Shown here piece after piece: positions 44,638 to 53,765 of a stretch of 64,000 nucleotides of DNA. Every line of letters starts with the position of its first letter. Position 1 is the first letter of the stretch. The stretch spans positions 248,001 to 312,000 of the forward strand of contig NZ_FOSW01000001.1 of NCBI RefSeq assembly GCF_900114385.1, read 5' to 3'. The DNA comes from Geodermatophilus ruber. Lineage in GTDB: Bacteria > Actinomycetota > Actinomycetes > Mycobacteriales > Geodermatophilaceae. The position numbers and the translations under genes were made by a program. The notes below the pieces were generated by a model. It worked only from the letters and a program-made list of their open reading frames with translations, was not told the DNA's origin and ran no database searches.

Positions 44638-45807
44638 TCAGTTCGCGGGGACGTCGACCCAGGCCCCGATAGCGGCCGAGCGGGCCATCGCCTCGAGGAC
44701 GACGGCGGTCCGGACGGCGTCGCCGAGCTCGGCGCCGTGCGGGCGGTCGTCGGCGATCGACCGCAGGAACTCCGCGGCCTCGATGACCTTGAGGTCGTCG
44801 AAGCTCATGGCCATGCCGGAGCCGGGCTGGAAGGCCGCGTACGCCCCGGCGCCGGGGCCCACGTACACGGCGCTGACCGGCTGGTCCTGGTAGAGCCCAC
44901 CGCGGCTGACCCCCAGCTCGCCCATGCGGCGGAAGTCCCAGAAGAGGGCGCCGGCCGTGCCGTGCACCTCGAAGCCGTAGCTGTTCTGCTCCCCGACGGC
45001 GACGCGGCTGGCCTCCAGGACGACCCGCGCCCCCGACACCGTGCGCAGCAGGGCGGAGACGTAGTCGTCGTTCCCCACCCGCCCCCGCGCGCCCCCCGCG
45101 GCGCGGACGTGCCCGGCCGTGGCGCCCGTCGGGCGGGCCCGCTCCGGGATGAACACCGCGGCGTCCGCGGTCAGTGCGGCGATCTCGCCCAGCAGGTACC
45201 AGGTCAGGTCGACCGCGTGCGAGGCCAGGTCGCCGAGCACCCCGCTGCCACCGCGGCCGGCCTCGTACCGCCAGGTCAGCGCGCCGTCCGGGTGGGCCGC
45301 GTAGTCGCTGAAGAAGCGGAAGCGCGCGTGCGTGACCTCCCCGATCTCACCGGCGGCGATCATCTCGCGGGCGGCGGCCACCGCGGGGGCGTGCCGGTAG
45401 TTGAACCCGACCGCGCTGCGCACGCCCGCCTCCCGCGCGGCTGCGGTCACCGCCCGGGCATCCTCGGCGGTCAGGCCGACCGGCTTCTCGATCCAGACGT
45501 GACGGCCGGCCCGCGCCACCTCCTCGCCGATCTCGCGGTGCAGGAAGTTGGGCGCCGTGATGCTGACCGCCGTCACGCGCGGCTCGGCCAGCACGTCCCG
45601 CCAGTCGTGGGTCACCGATTCGAAGCCGAACTGCGCCGCCGCCTCCTCCGCGCGGCCCGGCACCTCGTCGGCGACGGCGACCAGCTCGGGGAGGACCGGC
45701 AGCTCGGGGAAGTGGTGCCGCACGCGGGCGTAGGCCTGGGCGTGCACGCGCCCCATCCAGCCGAAACCCACCACCGCCACGCCGAGCGGACGGAAGCCGC
45801 GCGTCAC
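44638..45807 (-). CDS. Gfo/Idh/MocA-family dehydrogenase
   Basis: From GTG 45807 the protein is 389 aa. NAD motif [34 protein letters not shown] and [13 protein letters not shown] identify the family. The substrate is unknown; it is the third such enzyme in this region, and lies on the same strand as the transporter, upstream of it. No clear RBS was found for this start. Confidence 0.82.
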   Translation of the reverse strand: MTRGFRPLGVAVVGFGWMGRVHAQAYARVRHHFPELPVLPELVAVADEVPGRAEEAAAQFGFESVTHDWRDVLAEPRVTAVSITAPNFLHREIGEEVARAGRHVWIEKPVGLTAEDARAVTAAAREAGVRSAVGFNYRHAPAVAAAREMIAAGEIGEVTHARFRFFSDYAAHPDGALTWRYEAGRGGSGVLGDLASHAVDLTWYLLGEIAALTADAAVFIPERARPTGATAGHVRAAGGARGRVGNDDYVSALLRTVSGARVVLEASRVAVGEQNSYGFEVHGTAGALFWDFRRMGELGVSRGGLYQDQPVSAVYVGPGAGAYAAFQPGSGMAMSFDDLKVIEAAEFLRSIADDRPHGAELGDAVRTAVVLEAMARSAAIGAWVDVPAN

Positions 45808-45939
45808 GGCGCGGGACAGTAGGTGGCGCGGGAGGGGCGCGGACGCCGGGGCCCACCCCCGGGGGCCGACCGGCGGAGCGTCGTCATCCTCCGTCGTCCG
45901 CCGCACCACGGACCGGCATCGACGCAGGAAGGAACCGCC

Positions 45940-46206
45940 ATGTCCCGGAAGCCGCCCATCGGTGCGGCGCTCCAGCGCGAGCTGCTGCACTTCCTCCGTC
46001 CCCCGTCCCGGCGGCTGGCGCAGCAGGTGAGCGAGCAGGTGCGGCCCCGGCTGTCCGTGGTCGCCCGGAGCTCGTCCGGCCGGCCGGCGGACGAGGTGCG
46101 GGCCGCCCTGGAGGAGGTGGTGCGCTCGGCCGGCGCCACTCCCGACCTCGAAGCGCTCACCGAGTTCGCGGAGCAGATCGAGGCGGGCCACAACCCGTTC
46201 GAGTAG
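45940..46206 (+). CDS. Small hypothetical protein (88 aa)
   Basis: From ATG 45940, after AGGAAGGA, the protein is basic at the N-terminus ([19 protein letters not shown]) and helical, ending [13 protein letters not shown]. No membrane segment or known domain is seen. It precedes the amino-acid dehydrogenase gene by 68 bp. Confidence 0.6.
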   Translation: MSRKPPIGAALQRELLHFLRPPSRRLAQQVSEQVRPRLSVVARSSSGRPADEVRAALEEVVRSAGATPDLEALTEFAEQIEAGHNPFE

Positions 46207-46274
46207 CGGCCCATCCCCGGGGTGCTCCGAGTCTGCGAGGACTTCCAGGGACGGCTCCTTCTAGGCTCGCCGTC

Positions 46275-47381
46275 GTGGACGTTCTCGGCTCCGGCCACGA
46301 ACAGGTCGTCTTCTGCTCCGACCCGGCGTCCGGGCTGCGGGCGGTCATCGCCATCTATTCCACGGCCCTGGGCCCCGCGCTGGGCGGCACGCGGTTCTAC
46401 CCGTACCCGAGCGAGGAGGCCGCCGTCGCCGACGCGCTGGCCCTGTCGAAGGCCATGGCCTACAAGAACAGCCTGGCCGGCCTCGACCTCGGCGGCGGCA
46501 AGGCCGTCGTCATCGGCGATCCGCAGACCGCCAAGACCGAGCCGCTGCTGCGCGCCTACGGCCGCTTCGTGGAGTCGCTGGGCGGGCGCTACCTGACCGC
46601 GTGCGACGTCGGCACGACCAACGCCGACCTGGACGTCGTCGCCCGCGAGACCCGCTTCGCCCACGGGCGGTCGGAGACCTACGGCGGCTGCGGCGACTCC
46701 TCGGTGCTCACCGCCTTCGGCGTCTTCCAGGGCATGCGCGCGGCCGCCCAGCACCGCTGGGGCAAGCCGTCGCTGGCCGGGCGCACCGTCGCCGTCGCCG
46801 GTGTCGGCAAGGTGGGCGGCTGGCTGGTGGACCGGCTGGTCGAGGAAGGCGCCGACGTGGTGGTCACGGACGTGGACGCCGGAGCCGTCGAGCGGGTCCT
46901 GGCCAGGCACCCCGGGGTCGACGCGGTGGCCGACACTGCGACGCTGGTGCGCACGCCGGCGGACGTCTACGCCCCGTGCGCCCTCGGCGGCGCCCTGGAC
47001 GACGAGACGGTGGCGGTCCTCGACGCGGAGATCATCTGCGGCGGCGCGAACAACCAGCTGGCCCACCCGGGCATCGCCGAGCAGCTCGTCCGGCGCGGAA
47101 TGCTCTACGCGCCGGACTACCTGGTCAACGCCGGCGGGGTGATCCAGGTCGAGGACGAGCGCCACGGCTCCTCCGCCTTAATTCCCGGCGGTGGGGGTGG
47201 GTTCTCCTTCGAGCGGGCCCAGGCCAAGGCCGAGCGGATCTTCGACACCACGCTGCGGGTGCTCCGGGCCGCCGACGAGCAGGGCATCTCCCCCGCGGCG
47301 GCCGCCGACCGGCTGGCCGAGGAACGGATGGCGAGCGTCGGCCGGCTCGCCACGATTCGAGTTCCGGCCCGCGGCTGGTAG
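46275..47381 (+). CDS. Leu/Val/Phe-type amino-acid dehydrogenase with a replaced C-terminus
   Basis: The 368-aa NAD-dependent enzyme deaminates branched-chain or aromatic amino acids. The catalytic region is [20 protein letters not shown] and the NAD motif is [15 protein letters not shown]. From about 47164 the DNA belongs to element 2: after DERHG an unusual [10 protein letters not shown] insert leads to [20 protein letters not shown] and the end. The native end ([14 protein letters not shown]) lies at 56773-56949. The frame is restored by the element copy, so the enzyme may still work, with an extra ~10-residue loop and a slightly different tail. GTG start. Confidence 0.88.
   Translation: MDVLGSGHEQVVFCSDPASGLRAVIAIYSTALGPALGGTRFYPYPSEEAAVADALALSKAMAYKNSLAGLDLGGGKAVVIGDPQTAKTEPLLRAYGRFVESLGGRYLTACDVGTTNADLDVVARETRFAHGRSETYGGCGDSSVLTAFGVFQGMRAAAQHRWGKPSLAGRTVAVAGVGKVGGWLVDRLVEEGADVVVTDVDAGAVERVLARHPGVDAVADTATLVRTPADVYAPCALGGALDDETVAVLDAEIICGGANNQLAHPGIAEQLVRRGMLYAPDYLVNAGGVIQVEDERHGSSALIPGGGGGFSFERAQAKAERIFDTTLRVLRAADEQGISPAAAADRLAEERMASVGRLATIRVPARGW
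47163..47167. other. attL crossover region of element 2
   Basis: CACGG is shared by 47163-47167 and 56773-56777. Left of it is host dehydrogenase; right of it the sequence departs from the native gene. The serine-integrase crossover should fall within or next to these 5 bp. Confidence 0.6.
47201..47381 (+). repeat. Element-borne copy of the dehydrogenase 3' end
   Basis: This segment is a diverged direct repeat of 56778-56949; by eye nearly nine in ten bases agree, with changes mostly silent or conservative. It begins at GGTTCTCCTTCG in both copies. The element copy ends in RVPARGW, the native copy in RLPR. Confidence 0.85.
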
Positions 47382-47534
47382 CCGCCCGGCGCCTGCCTCA
47401 CCTCCGCCATGGGCCAGGTGACCGGGAGGACGACGACTTGGCAGAACCCGCACCAGGCTCGTCACGTGGCTCACGTCCGTGAAGGCGGCTTTAGGGACAG
47501 GCGCCGCTCGACCGTCGCAGGTTGCATCGGCGCC

Positions 47535-47960
47535 TCATGGCATCCACTCCGGGTTGTATTCCGGGTGATCGGCGTATGGCACGGCCATGAAGCGGAGGAC
47601 CAGGCCGAGCGCTTCCACAGCGCCCAGACGCTCTGATGGCGTGGGATCGTCGCGTGCTGTCGCGGTGACAGCGTCCTGGGCGCTTCTGTGGGCTGAGAGA
47701 ATCCGCCGCTTGGCGTCGCACTCGGCGAGCACGCGCTCAGGGTCGTTTCGAACGATGTGACGAGCCGACGCCTGATCCATCAACTGCTTCCACGGGCCAC
47801 AGGCCACAGGGACGCTGGTTCCATCGAGGAAGACCGCATCCCCCGCGCCGCTCCAGTACCAACCGGCGGTCTCGCGGGAGTCGATCACCTTTACCGCCGC
47901 GCGGGCTGCTGACTCGTCCTCGGTGATGCGAGCCAGAAGGAATGCGGGGAGGTTCTCCAC
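47535..47960 (-). CDS. DUF6221-family protein
   Basis: The 141-aa protein has a GTG start. The pattern of N-terminal AFLLARITEDESAARAA, central HIVRNDPERVLAECDAKRRIL and terminal MAVPYADHPEYNPEWMP is that of DUF6221, common in actinobacterial phages and integrative elements. The role is unknown. It is convergent with the end of the dehydrogenase and divergent from the SGNH hydrolase. Confidence 0.8.
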   Translation of the reverse strand: MENLPAFLLARITEDESAARAAVKVIDSRETAGWYWSGAGDAVFLDGTSVPVACGPWKQLMDQASARHIVRNDPERVLAECDAKRRILSAHRSAQDAVTATARDDPTPSERLGAVEALGLVLRFMAVPYADHPEYNPEWMP

Positions 47961-47996
47961 GCGCCGATCTTCCCGCGATCCCCCGCGTGAACCAAC

Positions 47997-48025
47997 GTGT
48001 CCCTAAGTGGGCCGCTACGGGACAC
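47997..48025. repeat. Inverted repeat with GTCCCTAAGTGGGCC core
   Basis: The 7-bp arms GTGTCCC and GGGACAC flank 15 nt. The core GTCCCTAA(G/A)TGGGCCG recurs at 48818-48842, on the other side of the SGNH gene. It could be a terminator or a regulator site. Confidence 0.45.
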
Positions 48026-48104
48026 CCAGGGCGCGCCGCAAAGGCGGCGTGAGGGACACCGGGCGGTACCGCACGAGCGGCTCCCGCGAACCGTCGATAG
48101 GCCG

Positions 48105-48755
48105 ATGAGGAACCCTGTGCGGGTGGACAACTCATCGCCAGACGTCCGCATCGCCTTCTTCGGCGACTCCTACACGGCCGGGGTGGGGGATCCGTCGGCT
48201 CTCGGGTGGGTGGGGCGAGTCCTCGCCCGCGCCCGGACAACCGGCTGGAACCTCACCGGCTACAACCTCGGCGTCCGCCGCGAGACCACCCCCGACATCC
48301 AGCGCCGGTTCATTCCGGAGGCGCTGCCGCGCCTGCGGGACGGTGACGTCTTCGGCGTCGTCGTCGGCAGCGGCATCAACGACACCACCGTCGCCTCCGG
48401 CTGCCGCCGCGCCACCATTGCGGACACGGTGGCCGCTCTCGACCAGATCCTCGATGATGCCGCCGCGGCACACTGGTCCGTACTGGTCATCGGTCCCGCG
48501 CTGATCGACGACCCGCAGCAGAACGAACGCATCGAGGAGCTCTCCCAGGTCCTGGGCAAGCGGTGCGCCGACCGCGGCGCTCTCTACGTCGAGATCGCCG
48601 CATCGCTCATAGGAGACGAGGACTGGATGTCCGAGGTGGCGTCGATCGACGGCGCGCACCCGGGGGCGTCCGGGTATTCGCGGCTGAGTGAGCTGATCTG
48701 GCCTGTTTTCCTGCACTGGCTGACTGGACTACAGGCAGGGACAGCCACCCGGTAG
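48105..48755 (+). CDS. SGNH/GDSL-type hydrolase, cargo of element 2
   Basis: The start is taken at ATG 48105 (216 aa); GTG 48117 is an alternative. Block I is AFFGDSYTAGVGD with the nucleophile Ser, block III GSGIND, and block V DGAHPGASGYSRL supplies Asp and His. It is probably a cytosolic esterase, as no signal peptide is seen. It is flanked by related inverted repeats, suggesting a separately acquired cargo gene. Confidence 0.8.
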   Translation: MRNPVRVDNSSPDVRIAFFGDSYTAGVGDPSALGWVGRVLARARTTGWNLTGYNLGVRRETTPDIQRRFIPEALPRLRDGDVFGVVVGSGINDTTVASGCRRATIADTVAALDQILDDAAAAHWSVLVIGPALIDDPQQNERIEELSQVLGKRCADRGALYVEIAASLIGDEDWMSEVASIDGAHPGASGYSRLSELIWPVFLHWLTGLQAGTATR

Positions 48756-49077
48756 CGCATGTTGCCGGCGGCAGCTTCTTGGACGTCTTGCGTCAAAGGC
48801 CCGGCAATCGTCCCTCTGTCCCTAAATGGGCCGTTTAGGGACGGCCGGCCAGGCTCCTATCCACCGGGTAGACACCGGCCCGGCACACCTTCGTCAGGCG
48901 ACCGGCCTTGCCGGTGGCCGCCTCGGCGGCGGCCCATTCGGTGACCTCCGCCCCTGGGCGTGGCCGACGGCCGAGCGCCGCCCACATCCCTCGACTGGAA
49001 CGACGGGTACAGGGGCTCTTGGGGCTCCTGGGGCTCCTGGGGCCAGCAGTCCCGGCACGCCGACGGTGGCGGGCGTC
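48756..49077. other. Spacer with inverted repeat and CTGGGGCTC tandem
   Basis: No gene is seen in these 320 bp. The stretch holds the GTCCCTAAA palindrome (48818-48842) and, at about 49016-49045, short tandem copies of a GGGGCTCCT-like unit. Confidence 0.4.
48818..48842. terminator. GTCCCTAAA-N7-TTTAGGGAC hairpin
   Basis: Perfect 9-bp arms and a 7-nt loop lie 60 bp downstream of the SGNH gene. It may be a terminator; it also resembles the repeat at 47997. Confidence 0.5.
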
Positions 49078-49350
49078 ATGTGCCCCACGATCAAGTGCAT
49101 GACTACTGCTGTGTGGATCGAGTCGCTGCACAACCTGCACTGCCCGACGTGCGAGTCCCGGCTCGTCGAGCACGCCGGCCGCTTCGACGTCATCGGGCGG
49201 CCGGACCCCGGGTACACGGCGGACCCCCGGACGTTGATGTGCCCGTCGGGGCACGTCCTGCCCGACGACCAGCACGCCCTCTATGAGCACCGCGACAACC
49301 GGGGCTACCCGCAGGAGGCGACAACGAGAGAGGTCCGCGCGCCGCGCTGA
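49078..49350 (+). CDS. Small zinc-ribbon protein
   Basis: From ATG 49078 the protein is 90 aa; an ATG at 49099 is an alternative start. The two Cys pairs, CPTCESRL and CPSGHVLP, look like a zinc ribbon. The C-terminus is polar. Small zinc-ribbon proteins of this size are frequent in actinophages. No specific role can be given. Confidence 0.55.
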   Translation: MCPTIKCMTTAVWIESLHNLHCPTCESRLVEHAGRFDVIGRPDPGYTADPRTLMCPSGHVLPDDQHALYEHRDNRGYPQEATTREVRAPR

Positions 49351-49706
49351 CCCCCTGCCCTTCTCCCAGCACCAGCAAGGACCGGCTGCGCTACGCCCCG
49401 TCGTTCCAGCTGGGGGATGGTGGGCGCGCGCGCCGACCATCCCCCAGCGCGCAGACCGTGGCCGACTCCGCAGCGCAACGGGCGGGGCGTGTCACCCGGG
49501 TGCGGGCGGGGACAGTCCCCTGCCGGAGGGGGACCGTCAGTCGACCGGACGTCCCCCTCGGCGCGGGCAATGTGTCTCAACGATTTAGACACGGGGTGTA
49601 GCGGGATTGATCGCTTTCGGTGACCTTCGGCCCTTCGGCCGTACTCGTGCCCGGGACCAGCATGGAGGGCGGCCCCACCGGCCTGGATCCCGAGAGGACG
49701 GACCCC
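49351..49706. other. Spacer with a 40-bp palindrome
   Basis: No gene is seen in these 355 bp. The main feature is the palindrome at 49409-49448. A second region (about 49500-49560) is rich in opposing GGGGAC/GTCCCC runs and could fold. Confidence 0.45.
49409..49448. repeat. 40-bp near-perfect palindrome
   Basis: Arms GCTGGGGGATGGT and ACCATCCCCCAGC flank a self-complementary GGCGCGCGCGCC centre, with one mismatched pair at 49422/49435. It is too long and symmetrical for a typical terminator. It could be a replication or packaging site, or a very strong bidirectional terminator. Confidence 0.8.
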
Positions 49707-49904
49707 ATGGACACGATGACCGGCGGCAGCACACGCATCGACCTCCTCGGCGGCTGCACGGCCGAGGTCGAGGTCCACGACCCCGGCGACGGGCCGCCCC
49801 GAGTCATCGCGACCGTCGACGAGTGGCCCATGCCCCCGGCCCAGGCCCGGCAGCTCGCCCACGCCCTGCTCGCCGCCGCCGATCACGCCGTGGCGGCGAC
49901 CTGA
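49707..49904 (+). CDS. Small hypothetical protein (65 aa)
   Basis: The start is chosen at ATG 49707, which follows GAGAGGA by 8 nt. The protein is acidic and helical-beta (IDLLGGCTAEVEVHDPGDGP, PMPPAQARQLAHALLAAADH). This resembles small actinophage proteins; role unknown. Confidence 0.5.
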   Translation: MDTMTGGSTRIDLLGGCTAEVEVHDPGDGPPRVIATVDEWPMPPAQARQLAHALLAAADHAVAAT

Positions 49905-50308
49905 CCCCGCTGACCCCCTCCCCCCGGCGGGGACGGGGGCCGGCGAAGCATCATGGTGTCGGGCATGACCACCCTGGTGCAGATGACACCAGGATGCTTG
50001 CGGCCGACACAGGGACGGTCCCGGTGCGACCCCGCGGTCAGCACGACGGCCCTGCCCGTGCCTGCACGTAGGGGCCGCCCCGGCCCCGCGGACAAGGAAG
50101 ACGCGGGGCCGAGGCGGCCGGGGTCGGGCCCGTCGGCGCTGGGCGTGGGGTCGAGGCGGAAGGGAACGACCCGCCCCCTCGCCGCGACGGCCGCCAGGCT
50201 CCGCCGCGGCGAACCACGCCCATAGATTCCGGCCCGCGCTCCGGACTGAGTCCGGCATGAAAGGCGCGTGGGCGGCCGGTGACTTTGACGCCCCGTGGGC
50301 CCGAGGAT
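49905..50308. other. Spacer with a terminator hairpin
   Basis: No gene is seen in these 400 bp between the plus-strand 65-aa gene and the minus-strand capsid operon end. A strong hairpin lies at 50073-50119. Confidence 0.45.
50073..50119. terminator. Terminator hairpin after the capsid operon
   Basis: The arms at 50073-50090 and 50102-50119 pair over 18 bp with one mismatch, around an 11-nt loop. It lies ~190 bp past the end of the minus-strand operon. Confidence 0.55.
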
Positions 50309-50533
50309 TCAGTAGTCGACCACGGGCAGCCCCCACCAGTCGCCGGCGTCCGGGCCCCCGATCCGGATGACCGCCTCCGGCACCAGCCGGCCGGTGGCCG
50401 CCGCCGCGGCGTACTGGTGGTGCCAGCAGGCCTCCCGCAGCTTGTCGTGCTCACAGCGAGTGGCGTCGAACTGGGCGACGTCCGCCGCGTCCGTGCCGGC
50501 CGCGGCGTCCGCCCGGGTGGCCGTCAGGTTCAC
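50309..50533 (-). CDS. Small protein following the capsid gene
   Basis: The 74-aa protein overlaps the capsid stop by 4 nt. It has an Ala/Asp-rich start, then a Cys/His cluster (CEHDKLREACWHH) that may bind metal, and an acidic end (GDWWGLPVVDY). Coupling to the capsid gene suggests a role with the particle, for instance cargo, decoration or completion. This is inference only. Confidence 0.6.
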   Translation of the reverse strand: MNLTATRADAAAGTDAADVAQFDATRCEHDKLREACWHHQYAAAAATGRLVPEAVIRIGGPDAGDWWGLPVVDY

Positions 50534-51807
50534 GGCCGGATCCCGGAGACGACGCAGAAGCTGGCCGGCCTGGCGACGGCGATGTCACCCCTCCACCAGA
50601 CCAACACGCCAAGTTCCCCGGTGGTGGCGAATGCCTCCGTCAACAGCGTGACCTGCAGGTCGGTGCGAACCCCGATCAGCAGGTTCCTGTAGTCCCCGAC
50701 GATCACGTCGGAGGCGTCGGAGTTGGCACCGGCGGTGAGGTCGTTGGGCACCGTCGACGTCTCCAAGCGGGCCACCCCGTCCAGGTAGTCCGGCGCCCGC
50801 AGAGGCTGCCCGTCGCTGGCCTTGAGCTTGGCGAAGCTGCGGCCGGTGCGCGGCGAGAAGATCGCCGCGGTGGGCTCTTCGTTCACGTCACGAAGGCTTC
50901 CGACGGCGTCGATCAGGACGTCGTAGCTGGTGGGCGCCGCCCCGTTCGCCCCGCCGAACGCGGTCGTCTGGATGCCGGGGGTGGCCTTGATGCCCCTGGG
51001 CTCCGGGGCGGTGCCGGAGCCCAGGAGCGCGACCTTGTCCACGGTCCTCGCGACGACGGCCGCGAAGGCCTGGACCAGCAGGTCGTCGGCCTCGGGGGCG
51101 TCCTCCAGCAGTTCCCTGGTCACCTTGGTCAGGCCGGCCAGGGACCGGGCGGTGAGCCGCACCGTGCCGATCACGCCGTCCGACGGCGGGATGGCCGCGC
51201 CTTCCTGACGCCAGGCGACCGACGGGTCGCCTTCCCAACGCGGCACGTCCACGACGCGGGCGGCCATCGGAAACACCCGTGCTCCCGCACGCATCACCTG
51301 AGTCGCGGCCCTCGCCTTGTCGATCACGGACGCGCTGAGCAGCGTCGGGAGGAGGTACCCGCCCGCCGCCGGGGTCGCCCCGGTCATCGAGCGCTGCTCG
51401 GCCTCGGCTCCGGTCCAGTCGCCCGTCGCCACGCCGCGAAGCCACTTGCGGAGGCTCAGCTCCTGCTGTTCGTGCTCGGCCGGCACCAGCCCCTGCGCGC
51501 GGGCGAAGCCCCGGAAGCTCTGGCCCTCGCCCAGCGGCTCCCCGTCCCGGTACTCCCCCACCGACCCGGCCCGGAGCCGGCGGGCGGCGCCGGCGTGGGA
51601 CAGCGCGAGCAGCTCGTCCTGCTGACCGAGCTCGGCCAGCCGGGCGGCGTACTCGCCGATCTCGCGGGTCAGCGCCCGGAACTGGGCGTCCTCCGCGGCG
51701 GAGAGGTTGGTGCGGCGTTCGGCCTCGACGGCGTCGACGATCCGCTGCCGCCGGGCGACCGCGTCGTCGTGACGCTGCCGCAGCCGGGTGATGATCTGGT
51801 CGCTCAT
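50530..51807 (-). CDS. HK97-family major capsid protein
   Basis: From ATG 51807 the protein is 425 aa. The first ~110 residues form a charged coiled coil (RLRQRHDDAVARRQRIVDAV), the scaffold-like delta domain. The mature fold begins near SMTGATPAAGGYLLP and continues with VPRWEGDPSVAWRQEGAAIP and the usual C-terminal DLQVTLLTEAFATTGELGV. It should assemble into icosahedral shells. No prohead protease, portal or terminase is in the element, so it is alone. Confidence 0.9.
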   Translation of the reverse strand: MSDQIITRLRQRHDDAVARRQRIVDAVEAERRTNLSAAEDAQFRALTREIGEYAARLAELGQQDELLALSHAGAARRLRAGSVGEYRDGEPLGEGQSFRGFARAQGLVPAEHEQQELSLRKWLRGVATGDWTGAEAEQRSMTGATPAAGGYLLPTLLSASVIDKARAATQVMRAGARVFPMAARVVDVPRWEGDPSVAWRQEGAAIPPSDGVIGTVRLTARSLAGLTKVTRELLEDAPEADDLLVQAFAAVVARTVDKVALLGSGTAPEPRGIKATPGIQTTAFGGANGAAPTSYDVLIDAVGSLRDVNEEPTAAIFSPRTGRSFAKLKASDGQPLRAPDYLDGVARLETSTVPNDLTAGANSDASDVIVGDYRNLLIGVRTDLQVTLLTEAFATTGELGVLVWWRGDIAVARPASFCVVSGIRP

Positions 51808-52117
51808 GGTGATCTCGCTCTGCGTGAACGGGTCATCCCTCGGCGGCGTCGTTTGTCGACGCGGCTGCGGCGGCGCGGCCGGAATGGGGCGGCCGGGTGC
51901 TGCGGGGCGCGCAAGCTCGCACGAGGGCGGTGACCAGGTGCAGCGGCGCGGATCTCCGGCTGGGACGGCGCGGCCGGGATGGGCGGCCGGGTGTCCCGGG
52001 GCGGCACGAACCGGGTGCTGCGGCGTGATCGGAGCGGCCCCCTCGCCGCGACCCATGCCAGGACCGCGAGGACGACCGCCTGTCAGAAGCGTAGCCGAGG
52101 CCGCCGACAGAACCGCG

Positions 52118-52342
52118 CTACAGCACGTCGTCGAGCGGCACCAGCTCGGTCAGCGGAACCCGGATGATCTCGCGGTCGGCGATGAACGCCGCCAGCGCGG
52201 GCACCGGCGCCTCCACGCCGAGGAAGTACGTCCGCCCGGCGGCCAGCGCGGCGAGCAGGTGGTCAGCGTCCGGCCGGGCGCTCACCGCGGCCATCATCTG
52301 CTCAAACAGGTCGCGCATGACTCGGGTGTCCAGGGTGTTCAT
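52118..52342 (-). CDS. Small acidic hypothetical protein (74 aa)
   Basis: The start is ATG 52342, preceded by AGGAGAGGG at ideal spacing, which rules out the longer open frame. The protein is helical and hydrophobic in the middle (MRDLFEQMMAAVSARPDADH, YFLGVEAPVPALAAFIAD). No family is recognised. It lies ~310 bp upstream of the capsid gene on the same strand. Confidence 0.6.
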   Translation of the reverse strand: MNTLDTRVMRDLFEQMMAAVSARPDADHLLAALAAGRTYFLGVEAPVPALAAFIADREIIRVPLTELVPLDDVL

Positions 52343-52557
52343 GATCCCTCTCCTGAGGTCGGCGATACCCGTATGTCCAGGTCCGTCCAGTGTGGCCAGA
52401 GCCGCCGACACGGCCCCCTCGCGCGCACGCCCGTGCGTGCGCCCGCCCGCACACACGCCCGCACACGATGGCGGGGGGTCAAACGGGGGGATGTCCACCT
52501 ACCGGCGGGGCGGTCGGGGTGACCCCCGCGAAGATCGACACCCCCTTCCCCGTGGCG

Positions 52558-53028
52558 TCACGGCTGCCAGCTCGCGGGCGGTTCGGGGGCGCCGCGGCGG
52601 CGGGGGTCGGGCCGGCAGCGGGGACAGCGGCCATCACGACGGGCCGCTCGCCAGGTGAGCCGCTCGGTGAGGCATGCGCGGCAGTGCAGGCCGGACACTG
52701 CGGGCGCTGGCCGCGGCGGTGGCTCGGGCTCGGTCTCGGTCTCGGTCTCGGGCGGCCGGTACCCGCGGTGCCCGGCCTTGGCCCCGCCGCGGCGGCCGGG
52801 TCGTCGCCGCTCGGATGTCGTCGCCTCGACGCGCTGCTGCTCGACCTGCGGCTGCTGTTCACGTTGCTGCGGCTGCTCACGCTGCTCACGCGCTGGCCGC
52901 GTCGTCTGATCTCCGGCGGCGAAGCGGGCTCGGAGCCGGTCGACGTCGGCGCTGTCGATCGGCTGCGGCTCAGCGCGGATGGCTGCCGCGGCTGCTGTCT
53001 GCCTACTCCGGTTCGCGCGGGATCTCAT
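52558..53028 (-). CDS. Low-complexity protein with C-terminal zinc ribbon
   Basis: From ATG 53028, after GAGAGGA, the protein is 156 aa. The N-terminus is basic, then come Gln/Glu-Arg repeats (REQREQPQQREQQPQVEQQ), a Thr-Glu tract from a CTCGGT hexamer repeat (~52730-52754), and a C-terminal Cys4 ribbon (CRACLTER ... CPRCRPD). It is probably nucleic-acid binding. Function unknown. Confidence 0.55.
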   Translation of the reverse strand: MRSRANRSRQTAAAAAIRAEPQPIDSADVDRLRARFAAGDQTTRPAREQREQPQQREQQPQVEQQRVEATTSERRRPGRRGGAKAGHRGYRPPETETETEPEPPPRPAPAVSGLHCRACLTERLTWRAARRDGRCPRCRPDPRRRGAPEPPASWQP

Positions 53029-53158
53029 CGTGGTCCTCTCGCTGGTGTGTGGACGGACGTGGCCTCGACCGGCTCAGCGCCACCAGGCGTTGTTCGCCAC
53101 CCCGAACACCGGGGATGGCCCGTCGGGCGGGCCTGGGGGCGCTGGGCGGCTGGCGGGG

Positions 53159-53446
53159 TCAGCGCCTCGCGCCGGGGGTGGGGCGGCGCCGGGCCGGGGA
53201 GGGCCCAGCGTGGCGTGGGATGCAGAAGCGGGCCACCGGGTATCCGGGGCCGGTGTCGAGGGCGACCCACCCGGCCGCCACCAGCGCCGACAGCGCTCGC
53301 CGGACGACCCGCGCCGGGATCTGCGCGGCCTCGGCCAGCAAGCGAACGGGGGGCATCGCAACATCGGTCGCGTCGTCGTCGGCGGCGAAGCACGACAGCT
53401 GCGCGGCGACCACCACGACCGGGCCCGGCAGGCCGGACACCTTCAC
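53159..53446 (-). CDS. Small winged-helix protein
   Basis: From GTG 53446 the protein is 95 aa; the start is uncertain as no strong RBS is seen. The segment PPVRLLAEAAQIPARVVRRALSALVAAGWV fits a winged helix, followed by a basic tail. It is likely a small DNA-binding regulator in the replication and packaging operon. Confidence 0.5.
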   Translation of the reverse strand: MKVSGLPGPVVVVAAQLSCFAADDDATDVAMPPVRLLAEAAQIPARVVRRALSALVAAGWVALDTGPGYPVARFCIPRHAGPSPARRRPTPGARR

Positions 53447-53502
53447 TCGTGAGCGCCACGTCCCCCGGGGGACGCCCCCGGGGAACCCCTCCCCGGGGGG
53501 GC

Positions 53503-53670
53503 TCACTCGGCGGCCTCCGGGGAGGTCTGCTGCGGGAGCTGCTGCTGCAGCTCGATGTCGGGATCCGGTTCGGGCAAAGGCAGCTGGCCGCGGACCGGCT
53601 CGACCGGGCGCAGGCGGTCCTCCGGCCGCCGGCGGGCGCGGCCCTTCCGCCGGGGACTCGTGGTGGTCAT
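53503..53670 (-). CDS. Small basic-then-Gln-rich protein (55 aa)
   Basis: The start ATG 53670 follows AAGGAGA. The N-terminus is very basic (TTTSPRRKGRARRRPEDRL), the C-terminus Pro/Gln-rich. No fold is predicted by eye. The good RBS and position within the minus-strand operon support it as real. Confidence 0.5.
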   Translation of the reverse strand: MTTTSPRRKGRARRRPEDRLRPVEPVRGQLPLPEPDPDIELQQQLPQQTSPEAAE

Positions 53671-53765
53671 GGCGGTCTCCTTCTCTTCGGGTGGGCGGTG
53701 CTGCCCGCCGCGGTCGTCGGCGGGCGATCGTCGGGCTCGATGTCGGGATCCGGCTCGGGGGGTAC

